Origin: Xanthobacteraceae bacterium
Lineage (GTDB): Bacteria; Pseudomonadota; Alphaproteobacteria; Rhizobiales; Xanthobacteraceae
DNA: 64,000 bases
Direction: 5' to 3'
Assembly (NCBI GenBank): GCA_019746355.1
Contig: JAIESC010000096.1
Coordinates: forward strand, 1 to 64,000
Positions 34,284 through 43,614 of this stretch are shown piece after piece. Numbering within the stretch: position 1 is the first letter of the stretch; every line of letters starts with the position of its first letter. Position numbers and translations under genes: made by a program. The notes under the pieces were generated by a model that was not told the origin of the DNA, ran no database searches, and saw only the letters and a list, made by a program, of their open reading frames with translations.

Positions 34284-36059
34284 TCAATCAACAAGGGCAA
34301 TCGCGGTCGGCGCATCCTCCGCAGACTTGGCGAGGTCCTCGAACTCGAAGATGTTGTCGATCTCGGTGCCCATCGCGATATTGGTCACGCGCTCGAGAAT
34401 AATCTCGACAACCACCGGCACGCGATGTTCGCGCATCAGCTGCCTGGCCTTCTTGAATGCGTCCTGGATCTTGTCGGGGTCGGTGACGCGTAGTGCCTTG
34501 CAGCCCAAGCCCTCGGCGACCTTGATGTGATCGACGCCGACACTTCCCAGCTCGGGCGAGTTGATATTCTCGAAGGACAGTTGCACCGCGTAGTCCATCT
34601 GGAAGCTGCGCTGCGCCTGCCGGATCAGACCCAGGTAGGAGTTGTTCACGACAATCTGCAGGTAAGGCAGCTTGAACTGCGCGCCGACGGCCAGTTCCTC
34701 GACCATGAACTGGAAGTCGTAGTCGCCGGAAATGGCGACGATCTCGCGCTCCGGATCGGCCGCGCGGACACCCAACGCAGCCGGCACTGTCCACCCAAGC
34801 GGGCCAGCCTGGCCGCAATTGATCCAGTGCCGGGGCTTGTAGACGTGCAGGAACTGGGCGGCGGCAATCTGAGACAGGCCGATGGTCGAGACGTAACAGG
34901 TATCTCTGCCGAACGCCTTGTTCATCTCCTCGTAGACGCGTTGCGGCTTGATGGGAGTGTCGTCGAAGTGGGTCCGCCGCAGCATCGTCTTCTTGCGCTC
35001 ACGGCAGTCTGCCACCCAAGCCCTGCGGTCCTTTAGCTTCTTCTCAGCGCGCAACTCCTTGGCAACTTCGACGAACAGCCCAAGCGCGGCGTGCGCGTCG
35101 GAGACGATCCCGAAATCCGGCATGAAAACCCGGCCGATCTGCGTCGGCTCGATGTCGACATGCACGAACTTGCGGCCTTTCGTATAAGTCTCGATCCCCC
35201 CGGTGTGGCGGTTGGCCCAGCGATTGCCGATGCCCAGCACGAAATCCGAGGCCAGCATCGTTGCGTTGCCATAACGGTGCGCGGTCTGAAGCCCAACCAT
35301 GCCCACCATCAGCTTGTGATCGTCTGGGATTGCGCCCCAACCCATCAGAGTCGGCACCACCGGCACACCCGTGATTTCGGCGAACTCGACGAGAAGCTCC
35401 GACGCGTTGGAATTGATAATGCCGCCGCCGGCGACGATAAGCGGACGCTCGGACTCGTTGAGCATCGACAGCGCCTTCTCGACCTGCGCCCGGCTTGCGC
35501 GCGGTTTGTAAATTGGCAGCGGCTCATAGGTGTCGATGTCGAACTCGATCTCAGCCATCTGCACATCGAATGGCAGGTCGATCAGCACGGGTCCGGGCCG
35601 GCCCGAGCGCATCAGATGGAACGCCTGCTGAAACACCCGAGGAACCAGCGCGGGCTCGCGCGCCATCACCGCCCACTTGGCGATCGGCTTGGCGATCTCG
35701 GCGATCTCCACCGCCTGGAAATCCTCCTTATAGAGGCGCGCTCGCGGTGCCTGGCCGGTGATGCAGAGTATGGGGATCGAATCCGCGGTGGCGGAGTAGA
35801 TGCCTGTGATCATGTCTGTTCCGGCCGGACCCGATGTGCCGATGCAGACACCGATGTTGTTGGGGAACGCGCGGGTGTAGCCCTCGGCCATATGCGCGGC
35901 GCCTTCTACATGGCGCGCGAGAAAATGCTTGATCGAGTTGCGGGGCCTCAGTGCCGCATAGAGCGGATTGATCGCGGCTCCCGGCACGCCGAAGGCCGCC
36001 GTGACGCCCTCCTTCTCCATCACCAGAACCGCCGCCTGTGCGGCCGTCATGCGCGCCAT
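34284..36059 (-). CDS. gcl: glyoxylate carboligase (tartronate-semialdehyde synthase)
   Basis: A 591-residue ThDP enzyme; the start at 36059 ([19 protein letters not shown]) has a GAGGA ribosome site. [16 protein letters not shown] carries Val where other ThDP enzymes have the catalytic Glu, the known hallmark of glyoxylate carboligase. The ThDP pyrophosphate/Mg motif is [19 protein letters not shown] with NNSYLGLI. It condenses two glyoxylate to tartronate semialdehyde and CO2. First gene of the gcl-hyi-glxR-ttuD set; glyoxylate comes from the ureide genes to the right. Confidence 0.95.
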   Translation of the reverse strand: MARMTAAQAAVLVMEKEGVTAAFGVPGAAINPLYAALRPRNSIKHFLARHVEGAAHMAEGYTRAFPNNIGVCIGTSGPAGTDMITGIYSATADSIPILCITGQAPRARLYKEDFQAVEIAEIAKPIAKWAVMAREPALVPRVFQQAFHLMRSGRPGPVLIDLPFDVQMAEIEFDIDTYEPLPIYKPRASRAQVEKALSMLNESERPLIVAGGGIINSNASELLVEFAEITGVPVVPTLMGWGAIPDDHKLMVGMVGLQTAHRYGNATMLASDFVLGIGNRWANRHTGGIETYTKGRKFVHVDIEPTQIGRVFMPDFGIVSDAHAALGLFVEVAKELRAEKKLKDRRAWVADCRERKKTMLRRTHFDDTPIKPQRVYEEMNKAFGRDTCYVSTIGLSQIAAAQFLHVYKPRHWINCGQAGPLGWTVPAALGVRAADPEREIVAISGDYDFQFMVEELAVGAQFKLPYLQIVVNNSYLGLIRQAQRSFQMDYAVQLSFENINSPELGSVGVDHIKVAEGLGCKALRVTDPDKIQDAFKKARQLMREHRVPVVVEIILERVTNIAMGTEIDNIFEFEDLAKSAEDAPTAIALVD

Positions 36060-36586
36060 GGCCTGTCCTCTGATCCCGTTGCTGGAGGACGGTCTACCGA
36101 TCGTGCGCATGACGCGGAACGCCAGGCGCGGCAATACCAACTATTCCGTCCGGGAATGCACGATCGAGCATGCTTTTCCAAACGCACCTCCACCGATCAC
36201 GGTTTGCGCTACATGCGTTCGTCGATGCCGACGGCACTGGCGACCACGTCACCGCGCCGCGGCCATGAACTTGATCATCCGCCCCTCGTCACCTATGGCT
36301 TCGGCGGTTGCCGTGACCCGCAGCCTGCCGGCGTCGCTGGGACGTGCCGCACGTCGAGGTGGGTTCCGAGGGTCTGACGCCCAGGTGATCGGAGTGCCCG
36401 ACGACGGTCAGAGCGGCAGTCTCGATGCCATTGATCATCACTGGCGTCGTCAGCGCTGCGGCCCGGTCCAACACGCGGCGCGTTGTGCTCGGAGCCGACG
36501 GCGATATCAGCCGTGCCCCGCTGCGCCCCGACAGGTGGACGCAAAATCAGGGGATGGCCTGGAGCGATGCTCGCCGTACAATTTCT
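36060..36586. other. no confident gene; possible decayed fragment
   Basis: The gap between gcl start and the LysR gene holds no family-recognisable frame. A minus-strand frame around 36400-36470 reads like protein (RAAALTTPVMINGIETAALT, then VVGHSDHLG) but lacks a start and soon turns into low-quality sequence. It must also carry the gcl promoter, immediately left of about 36200. Confidence 0.45.
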
Positions 36587-37498
36587 TCAGGGTAACGCCT
36601 GCTGCCACCACTCACCTGCGAAACGCCGCTGCAGGTAGGACGCGAACGCGGAAACCTTGCTGGGCACGAACCGAGGCGACGGAAAGACGGCATTTATCTC
36701 CTGTTGCGGCAACACATGGTCGGTCATGATGCGCTTGACCTCGCCCGCCCGGACTGCCGCTGCGGTTGCGTAGTTGGGCACAATCGCGACACCGAGGCCA
36801 GCGCGCACGGCCGTGAGCAGAATCGAGAGATTGTTGGATTTGAGCTTCCCATTGACATGCACGGAGACATGCTCGCCTTGTGGCGTACACATGTGCCAGA
36901 CGTCATCGCCTTGGACCGTGCTGTACACGAGGCATTGATGTGCAGCGAGATCTTCCGGCCGATCAGGCAGGCCGTGCTTCGACAGGTATGAGTCTGCGGC
37001 GACCATGACCCATGGATTGTTGCCAAGATAGCGGCAACCCAGAGCACTGTCGGCCAGCTTGCCGAGCCGGAGCGCCATATCGAGGCCTTGCCCGACTACG
37101 TCGACATAATGGTCGTCGCAGCTCAGATCGACCTTCAGGACCGGGTGCAGCTCGAGAAAGCCTATCAGCATCGGAGCGATCACCTGCCGACCGAATGTCA
37201 TGGAGGTGCCAATCCTGAGCGTTCCTTTGATCTCTCCCTGGCGCTGACCGACGATGTTTTCGGCCGCCTCCAGCTCGCGCAGGACGATCTTGCAGCGCTC
37301 GAAATAGAGTGCGCCAATTTCGGTCAGGCTGATTCCGCGCGAGTTGCGGTTCAGCAGGCGTACGCCGAGCTGGCGCTCAATCGTCGACACATGCTTGGTG
37401 ACGGTCGGCTGGGTCAGCCCGAGGTCGCTGGCAGCCTTGGAGAAGCTGCCAGTCTCGACGACGCGAACGAACAGCTGAAACGTCGTGAAGCGATCCAT
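36587..37498 (-). CDS. LysR-family transcriptional regulator
   Basis: A 303-residue LTTR. The N-terminal helix-turn-helix is FVRVVETGSFSKAASDLGLTQPTVTKHVSTIERQLGVRLLNRN. The effector domain follows (IKGTLRIGTSMTFGRQVIAPMLIGF, LDMALRLGKLADSALGCRYLG), of the CrgA/DsdC-like subclass. It lies between the glyoxylate genes and the ureide genes on the same strand, so it probably controls one or both. Confidence 0.9.
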   Translation of the reverse strand: MDRFTTFQLFVRVVETGSFSKAASDLGLTQPTVTKHVSTIERQLGVRLLNRNSRGISLTEIGALYFERCKIVLRELEAAENIVGQRQGEIKGTLRIGTSMTFGRQVIAPMLIGFLELHPVLKVDLSCDDHYVDVVGQGLDMALRLGKLADSALGCRYLGNNPWVMVAADSYLSKHGLPDRPEDLAAHQCLVYSTVQGDDVWHMCTPQGEHVSVHVNGKLKSNNLSILLTAVRAGLGVAIVPNYATAAAVRAGEVKRIMTDHVLPQQEINAVFPSPRFVPSKVSAFASYLQRRFAGEWWQQALP

Positions 37499-37965
37499 AG
37501 GCTTGGTCCGGCCTCAGCCACCTCTCGCTGCTTCTTGGTGAGCTTCGTCGGGTGTTCGATGACAATTGAACTTCTGACACGCAAGCCGCCGCCCGAATAT
37601 GGCGGTAGGCATAGGTCGCGCGCACGATGTCCGTGGCGACCTCAAGTGCATTGATGACGTTCGACGGCGCGCAGCACGAGCGGACCGGCCCTTGGCCTCC
37701 ACCTCGGGATACGAGCAGCCGTTGAGTGCCGTGACCTCCAGTAGAAAAGCCAGGGCCAATCGCAAGGTCCGGTTTGTGATCTGGCCAGGGACGACCTCGA
37801 CGTTCTGCATGACCTGCCCACGGGATGCGGGCGGTTCCTTGCCGAGCTCCAGTGAATATCCAGCCGTCATTTTTCTGGTCCCTTTTGTTGCTTTACGGCC
37901 CAATTGAACGACGCACCAGAGAGACTGGTCACGGCTTGTCGAACCTTGCGGCCAGGGACCGTTTA
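37499..37965. other. no confident gene; two frames with protein-like stretches
   Basis: A minus-strand frame starting at 37871 (MTAGYSLELGKEPPASRGQV) runs to 37514 but turns unusual after about 60 codons, where another frame takes over with natural-looking sequence (NVINALEVATDIVRATYAYR). This pattern suggests a decayed gene with a frame break. Not assigned. Confidence 0.4.
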
Positions 37966-38802
37966 CTACGCCTGGTGTCGCATCTGAAGCTGGGCGTGCC
38001 GATTGACGTCCTTGTAGAGCAGGTACCGGAAGCGGCCCGGTCCGCCCGCGTAGCAGGCTTGCGGGCAGAAGGCTCTCAGCCACATGAAGTCCCCGCCTTC
38101 AACCTCGACCCAGTCCTTGTTCAACCGATAGACTGCCTTGCCTTCGAGCACGTAGAGACCATGTTCCATCACGTGCGTTTCCTCGAATGGGATCACGCCG
38201 CCGGGCTCCAGCGTCACGATGGTCATGTGCATGTCGTGTCGCAGGTCCTTGGGATCGACGAACCGCGTCGTCGCCCACCGCCCCTCGGTGCCCGGCATCG
38301 GCTCCGGCCTGATGGTCCTCTCGTTGGTGACCAGCACCGGCGGCGCCGAAAGCCCGGCCACGGGCTCGTATTGCTTTCTGATCCAATGGAAGCGCGCGGT
38401 CTCGGCCCGCGCGTTGCGCAGCGACCAGTTGCTGGAGGGCGGCACATAGGCGAAGCCGCCGGGCTCCAAGGTATGCTTGGTCCCACCGACGGTCAGCTCG
38501 ATCTGGCCTTCTGCAACGAAGATCGCGCCCTCGGCGCGCGGATCGGGTTCCGGATTGTCGCTGCCGCCTCGCGGACCGACCTCCATGATGTATTGAGAGA
38601 ACGTCTCGACGAATCCAGACATCGGGCGGGCGATGATCCAGGCTCTGGTCTCCTCCCAGTGCGGCAGGTAGCTCGTCACAATGTCGCGCATCACGCCCCT
38701 GGGAATGACGGCGTAGGCCTCGGTGAATACCGCGCGGCCGGTCAACAGCTCGGTTTGAGCCGGATGGCCGCCATGGGGTGCGAAGTAGTGACGTGCGCTC
38801 AT
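37966..38802 (-). CDS. allE: (S)-ureidoglycine aminohydrolase (bicupin)
   Basis: A 278-residue bicupin; the ATG at 38802 (MSARHYFAPHGGHPAQTELL) has a GGAG ribosome site. Cupin 1 holds SQYIMEVGPRGGSDNPEPD and GTKHTLEPGGFAYVPPSSNW. Cupin 2 holds HDMHMTIVTLEPGGVIPFEETHVMEHGLYVLEGKAVYRLN, with the metal ligands Glu, His, His and the Gln in FCPQACYAGG typical of this enzyme. It releases ammonia from ureidoglycine to give ureidoglycolate. Followed upstream by ureidoglycolate lyase. Confidence 0.9.
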   Translation of the reverse strand: MSARHYFAPHGGHPAQTELLTGRAVFTEAYAVIPRGVMRDIVTSYLPHWEETRAWIIARPMSGFVETFSQYIMEVGPRGGSDNPEPDPRAEGAIFVAEGQIELTVGGTKHTLEPGGFAYVPPSSNWSLRNARAETARFHWIRKQYEPVAGLSAPPVLVTNERTIRPEPMPGTEGRWATTRFVDPKDLRHDMHMTIVTLEPGGVIPFEETHVMEHGLYVLEGKAVYRLNKDWVEVEGGDFMWLRAFCPQACYAGGPGRFRYLLYKDVNRHAQLQMRHQA

Positions 38803-38819
38803 GATTCTTCTCCTGCTGT

Positions 38820-39332
38820 TCAATGATCCGACGCAAGCTGCAGCGCGCGCGTCGCGTCGAGCCAGACTTCCTCGAGATTGCTTCCAGGTCCTGCTCGATC
38901 GACGACGATGAAGCGCTCGTTGCTCTTCAGGACGAGCAGCGGGTGATGCCAGATGTTCCTGGCGTAATTGACACCCTGCCGTCCGGTGGCGCGAAAGGCG
39001 CGGTACGTCCTCCATTGGTGCGGGTTCTCGCAAACGAGAACGAGCCAAGGAGCGTCCTGAAGCGGATAGAAGAGCTGGCTGCCGAGGGGATGGCGCTCCA
39101 TCATCTCTATAGCAATTGGCCCGGATCTCGCCCTGGCCAAAAACAGCGATACGTTGAGCCGCCCTCCTTCAGCAGCGACATCGATCTCGGCCAGACCGTT
39201 GAAGCGCTCGGCAAAGCCCTGATTGATGTCGACACGCTCGGCACCCTGCGTCTCGATGACGTCGCCGAAGGCAGCAAAGCCGGCCTTGGTCAATGGCTCA
39301 ATAGCGATCGATCGCATCAGATCAGAGCTCAT
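38820..39332 (-). CDS. allA: ureidoglycolate lyase
   Basis: A 170-residue AllA-family enzyme; the start at 39332 (MSSDLMRSIAIEPLTKAGFA) overlaps the puuD stop as ATGA. Family landmarks are FAAFGDVIETQGAERVDINQG, LNVSLFLARA, MMERHPLGSQLFYPL, and GVNYARNIWHHPLLVL. It splits ureidoglycolate into glyoxylate and urea. Length fits the usual 160-170. Confidence 0.92.
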   Translation of the reverse strand: MSSDLMRSIAIEPLTKAGFAAFGDVIETQGAERVDINQGFAERFNGLAEIDVAAEGGRLNVSLFLARARSGPIAIEMMERHPLGSQLFYPLQDAPWLVLVCENPHQWRTYRAFRATGRQGVNYARNIWHHPLLVLKSNERFIVVDRAGPGSNLEEVWLDATRALQLASDH

Positions 39333-40543
39333 CGCTTCGCGAGCCAAGCGGCGAGCGCGCGGCGCTCCTCCTGGGTCATCTGCGTGATATTGTTGGGCGG
39401 CATTGCCGTCGTCAGCACGGACTGCACTCTGATCTCGTGCGCTGCCCGGGCGATCTGATCCGGCGTCTCCAGCAGGATGCCTTTTGGCGGCATAACGATG
39501 CCGGCCCAGACGGGCTCCCTCGCGTGGCACATGGAACAGCGGCTCAAAATGATCTCATCGACGTTTTTGGGGATCCTCGCTGCCGATGTCACCTCCACCG
39601 ACTTCAGCGGCATCAGTCCAAGCTTGGTCCGTCCAGCCGGCGAACCCAGCATCGAGATGAAAACAGCCGCGACCACACACGCTGCAGCGACACCCCACGT
39701 CCACCACGGATCACCGCGGCGGGCATGGCGCTCGTTGTAGAAATGGCGCACGACACCGCCAGCCACCAGAACGAGGCCAGCGATTGCCCAGGTGTAAGGC
39801 GTCGAGTAGGTGAGCGGATAATGGCCCGAGATCATCAGAAACAGCACGGGCAAGGTCATGTAGTTGTTGTGGCTCGAGCGCATCTTGGCCTGCTTCCCAT
39901 AGTCTGGGTTCGGCTCCCGCCCGGCGATCAGATCGGCCACCACCTTCTTCTGATTCGGAATGATGTTCATGAACACGTTGCCGGACATGATGGTCGCCAT
40001 CAACGCGCCGATGTGGATGAGCGCGCCACGCCCGCTGAAAACCTGCTGGAACGCCCAGGCCACCAGGATGATGAACGCGAATCCGGCGGCGGCAAGCGCC
40101 ACCTCGTTCTTGGCGAGCCGCGACCTGCACAACTGGTCGTAGACGAACCACCCGAGCGCCAAGCTGCCGATGCCTATGGCAGACGCAACAACTGGCGAGA
40201 TCTGAGCGACCGCCGGGTTGATCAGATAGAGGTCCGCGGAGAAATAATAGACCCAGATCAGCAGGAAGAAGCCGGAGATCCACGTCGTGTAAGCTTCCCA
40301 CTTGTGCCAGATGAGCTCGGGCGGCAGCTTGTCCGGCGCCACCAGGTACTTCTTGACCTGATAGAATCCGCCGCCGTGCACCTCCCACGTGTCGCCGCCC
40401 TTGCCTGCCGGGATGTCGGGCGTCTGCTTGAGGCTGGCATCGATGTGCATGAAGTAGAACGACGACCCGATCCAGCAGATGCCGGCAATGACGTGCAGCC
40501 AGCGCAGCAGCAGACCGCCCCAATCGAGCAGGATGGCGTCCAT
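39329..40543 (-). CDS. puuD: membrane-bound urate oxidase PuuD with C-terminal cytochrome c domain
   Basis: A 404-residue protein; the ATG at 40543 has GGGAGGT upstream. An N-terminal membrane domain of about eight helices (DUF989) starts LLLRWLHVIAGICWIGSSFYFMHIDASL and contains conserved IHIGALMATIMSGNVFMNIIPNQKK. The C-terminal 100 residues form a cytochrome c domain with heme motif CSMCH and an axial Met in the VMPPKG or TTAMPPN region. The enzyme oxidises urate to 5-hydroxyisourate and passes electrons to its own heme. Divergent from the LysR gene at 40654. Confidence 0.92.
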   Translation of the reverse strand: MDAILLDWGGLLLRWLHVIAGICWIGSSFYFMHIDASLKQTPDIPAGKGGDTWEVHGGGFYQVKKYLVAPDKLPPELIWHKWEAYTTWISGFFLLIWVYYFSADLYLINPAVAQISPVVASAIGIGSLALGWFVYDQLCRSRLAKNEVALAAAGFAFIILVAWAFQQVFSGRGALIHIGALMATIMSGNVFMNIIPNQKKVVADLIAGREPNPDYGKQAKMRSSHNNYMTLPVLFLMISGHYPLTYSTPYTWAIAGLVLVAGGVVRHFYNERHARRGDPWWTWGVAAACVVAAVFISMLGSPAGRTKLGLMPLKSVEVTSAARIPKNVDEIILSRCSMCHAREPVWAGIVMPPKGILLETPDQIARAAHEIRVQSVLTTAMPPNNITQMTQEERRALAAWLAKR

Positions 40544-40653
40544 ATCTGACCTCCCAGAGAACGTCCCTCCAGAGCACCCTATGCAAGAGGCAACCGGTTC
40601 AATAGATTCGAAAAACGGATGGATTTTCAAATCCGTTTGTGGAGTGGAGCGCC

Positions 40654-41601
40654 ATGGCGACACTTGAGAACATCGTCGTGTTCATCAGGGTCGTTGAACT
40701 CGGAAGCTTCTCGGCGGCCGGACGCACCCTTCGCCTGTCGCCTGCCGTGGTGAGCTATCGCATCCAATGCCTCGAGCGGCATCTCGGATGTCGGCTGCTC
40801 ATCCGTACCACCCGGAAGCTCCAGCCCACCGAGCAGGGGCGCGCCTTCTACGAGAGCAGCCTGGAAATCCGCGATGCGGTGGAACGGGCGGAGGCGCGTG
40901 TTGCGAGCGGCGGCGCCGCGCCGCCGGGCTCGCTCAAGGTGACGGCACCGCTTGGCCTCGGCCGACGCGTGATTGCGCCATTCGTTCCTCGCTTCCGCGC
41001 CGCACACCCCGAGATCGACGTCCGGCTGCGACTGTCGGACTATCTCGTCGATCTCTTCACGGAAGCGGTCGATGTGGCTGTACGCATGGCCGTATTGACG
41101 GACTCAAGCCTGATCGTGCGTAAGATCATGGACGTAGACCGCGTGCTATGTGCATCGCCCGCCTACCTGAGCCGCCATGGGACTCCGAGATCGATCAAGG
41201 ACCTCGACCGGCATCAGTGCCTGCTTCTTCGCTTTCCCGGATCACAGCAGTACCGCTGGCCCCTGGTTCGCAATGGTCGTCTGGTTTCGGTTCCAGTTGC
41301 CGGCAATATGGATGCCGACGACGGTGATGTGCTCACGGACTGGGCGGTGGCCGGCGAAGGCATCGTCCTGAAGCCGGTGTTCGAGGTCGCCGAGCATCTG
41401 AAGTCCGGCGCACTCGTCCCGGTTCTGCCTGACTGTCCACTGGCGCCTGTGACGCTTGCGGTTCTGCATGCCTACAAGCGAATGGTGCCGGTGAAGGTCA
41501 GGACTTTCGCGGACAGTCTCGTCGAAGACGTCCGCGATCACGTCTCATCATCGCTCGCCGGCCTCAATGGCAAGGTTTCTCGTGACCGGCGAGCGCGATA
41601 A
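40654..41601 (+). CDS. LysR-family transcriptional regulator
   Basis: A 315-residue LTTR; the ATG at 40654 (MATLENIVVFIRVVELGSFS) has GGAG 9 bases upstream and is preferred to an in-frame GTG at 40639. HTH: FSAAGRTLRLSPAVVSYRIQCLERHLGCRLLIRTTRKLQ. It is divergent from puuD with a 110-bp shared promoter region, and convergent with the permease gene, so it is the likely regulator of the urate genes. Confidence 0.9.
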   Translation: MATLENIVVFIRVVELGSFSAAGRTLRLSPAVVSYRIQCLERHLGCRLLIRTTRKLQPTEQGRAFYESSLEIRDAVERAEARVASGGAAPPGSLKVTAPLGLGRRVIAPFVPRFRAAHPEIDVRLRLSDYLVDLFTEAVDVAVRMAVLTDSSLIVRKIMDVDRVLCASPAYLSRHGTPRSIKDLDRHQCLLLRFPGSQQYRWPLVRNGRLVSVPVAGNMDADDGDVLTDWAVAGEGIVLKPVFEVAEHLKSGALVPVLPDCPLAPVTLAVLHAYKRMVPVKVRTFADSLVEDVRDHVSSSLAGLNGKVSRDRRAR

Positions 41602-41616
41602 GTCACAGAGCTACCT

Positions 41617-43038
41617 TCACTCGCTTCCATGCGACGTACGCGCGGCCAGCGCTTCTGCTTCGTCCCTGCTCTTGAGGCCGTTGAAGAAGAGGTTGAGCAC
41701 GACGGCGATGATCGCCGTCAGCAGGATTCCCGAGTGCAGGATTGGACCAAGCCAGGGTACTACAGCCACGACCTTGTTGAAGAATGTCGGGGCTACCAGC
41801 GGGACCAGACCGAAGCCAACCGCCAACGCGACGGTGTAGAGGTTGAACTTGTTGGTCTCGTAGTCGACAGCCGCCAGGATGCGGATGCCCGTGGCCGCCA
41901 CCATGCCGAACATCACGATCCCGGCGCCGCCCAGAACAAACAGCGGGATCGACTCCGCCAGTGCGCCGAGCTTCGGTATCAGTCCCATGACGATCATGAT
42001 CGCCCCGCCGACCACGGTGACCCAGCGCGAGCGCACACCCGTCACACCAACCAGACCGACGTTCTGCGAGAACGACGTGTAGGGGAACGTATTCATGATG
42101 CCGCCGATCAAGGTGCCGAGACCGTCGGTACGCAGGCCGCGGGTCATGTCGTCTCGGTCCAGCTTCTTGCCGGTGATGTCCGACAGCGCAAGGAACATGC
42201 CCGCCGACTCGATCATCACAACGATCATGACGATGCACAGCGTGACGATATGCACCCAATTGAAGATCGGCATGCCGAACTGGAACGGATAGATAGCCGC
42301 GAACCACGACGCTTCTTCGACCTTTTTAAGCGACATGGTGGCAAAGGCAAAGTAGGCGACGAGGCAGCCGAAGATGATCCCGAGCAGCACGGCGATGTTC
42401 CCGAAGAACCCTCGCGCGTAACGCGTGATCAGCAGGATGACCAGCATCACCATGCCTGCCATTCCCAGATTGAACAGATCTCCGTACCCCGGGAGCGTAG
42501 GCACGCTGGCCCCGGCCGCCCAGTTGACGCCAACCCGCATCAGCGAAATGCCGATCATCAAGATGATCGATCCCGTCACGACGGGTGGGAACAAGGGCAG
42601 CAGGTAGCTCAGTGCCGGCGAGATCAGGATCGTGAAGATGCCGGCCGCTATGGCCGAGCCGAAGATCGTCAACAGTCGCGCCGTCGGCTCACCGATCGAG
42701 GCATCGTTGGCGATTGCCAGCATCGGGCCGACGGCAGCGAACGTCACACCCATCATCACTGGCAGACGGATACCGAAGCCCGGAATGCCGAGCGATTGGA
42801 TGATGGTGACGACACCGCATGCGAGCAGGTCGGCGTTGATGAGAATTGCGATCTGCTCAGGCGAGAGCTTCAGGGCCCGGCCTATAATGAGCGGGACCGC
42901 GATTGCGCCTGCGTACATCACCAGCACGTGTTGCAGGCCGAGCGCGCCGAGCTTGTGAGGTGGAAGCACCTCGTCCACCGGATGTACGGCAACTCGGGCG
43001 GGTGCTCGATGCATGCCTTCCGCTGTGGTGTCCGCCAT
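41617..43038 (-). CDS. NCS2-family purine (urate/xanthine) permease
   Basis: A 473-residue nucleobase:cation symporter with about 14 membrane segments. Family landmarks are LGLQHVLVMYAGAIAVPLIIG near the N-terminus, the QSLGIPGFGIRLPVMMGVTF block, and GLVGVTGVRSRWVTVVGGAIMIVMGLIPKLGALAESIP. It probably imports urate or xanthine for the pathway. Divergent from uraH across about 210 bp. Confidence 0.9.
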   Translation of the reverse strand: MADTTAEGMHRAPARVAVHPVDEVLPPHKLGALGLQHVLVMYAGAIAVPLIIGRALKLSPEQIAILINADLLACGVVTIIQSLGIPGFGIRLPVMMGVTFAAVGPMLAIANDASIGEPTARLLTIFGSAIAAGIFTILISPALSYLLPLFPPVVTGSIILMIGISLMRVGVNWAAGASVPTLPGYGDLFNLGMAGMVMLVILLITRYARGFFGNIAVLLGIIFGCLVAYFAFATMSLKKVEEASWFAAIYPFQFGMPIFNWVHIVTLCIVMIVVMIESAGMFLALSDITGKKLDRDDMTRGLRTDGLGTLIGGIMNTFPYTSFSQNVGLVGVTGVRSRWVTVVGGAIMIVMGLIPKLGALAESIPLFVLGGAGIVMFGMVAATGIRILAAVDYETNKFNLYTVALAVGFGLVPLVAPTFFNKVVAVVPWLGPILHSGILLTAIIAVVLNLFFNGLKSRDEAEALAARTSHGSE

Positions 43039-43252
43039 CGTGTATTCTCCCCCTGTGAGCTGACGCGCTTCTATCCGGCGCGATTGAATTGGAACTGCCG
43101 TTGCAGATCGTCCATCGCGACCTTAGCCGCCGGCCGCGTTTCCGGGAGGATTGATAAGATTCGTTTCACTTTGAAAATTTTTCGAATAATCGCGATTGAC
43201 CGGCGACGCTATCTCTTGTGCCAGCTGGCGTGACACACAACGAGGTGAAGTC

Positions 43253-43609
43253 GTGGGAAGGCTATCGACACACGTTCTGGATACGGTGCATGGCACGCCC
43301 GCGAACGATGTCGCGATCGAGCTGCACGCTCTGGAAACCACCGGTTCGTGGCGGCTCGTCAAGCGGACGCGCACCAACGCGGACGGTCGCACCGATCAGC
43401 CGCTGCTGTCCGGGGCGGAGTTCAAGACCGGCACCTATATGCTGAGCTTCCAGATCGGCGAATACTTCGCACGGCGCGGCATGGCGCAGGCCACCCCTGC
43501 GTTCCTTGACACCGTCCCGCTGCGCTTCTCGATCGCCGAGCCGGACGGGCACTACCACGTGCCGCTTCTTGCTTCCACGTGGAGCTACTCAACCTATCGG
43601 GGGAGCTGA
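43253..43609 (+). CDS. uraH: 5-hydroxyisourate hydrolase (transthyretin-like)
   Basis: A 118-residue HIU hydrolase. The GTG start at 43253 follows a GAGGTGA ribosome site and gives the family N-terminus GRLSTHVLDTVHGTPANDVAIELHAL; a longer in-frame form lacks resemblance. It ends HYHVPLLASTWSYSTYRGS, with the diagnostic YRGS C-terminus and the active-site His and Arg residues. It hydrolyses 5-hydroxyisourate to OHCU. The allantoinase fusion begins 5 bp later. Confidence 0.92.
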   Translation: MGRLSTHVLDTVHGTPANDVAIELHALETTGSWRLVKRTRTNADGRTDQPLLSGAEFKTGTYMLSFQIGEYFARRGMAQATPAFLDTVPLRFSIAEPDGHYHVPLLASTWSYSTYRGS

Positions 43610-43614
43610 ACGCC

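Noticed and set aside
41629..43233. 534-codon open frame on the plus strand opposite the NCS2 permease
   Set aside because: Antisense shadow; Arg/Asp/His-rich and without hydrophobic segments or motifs.
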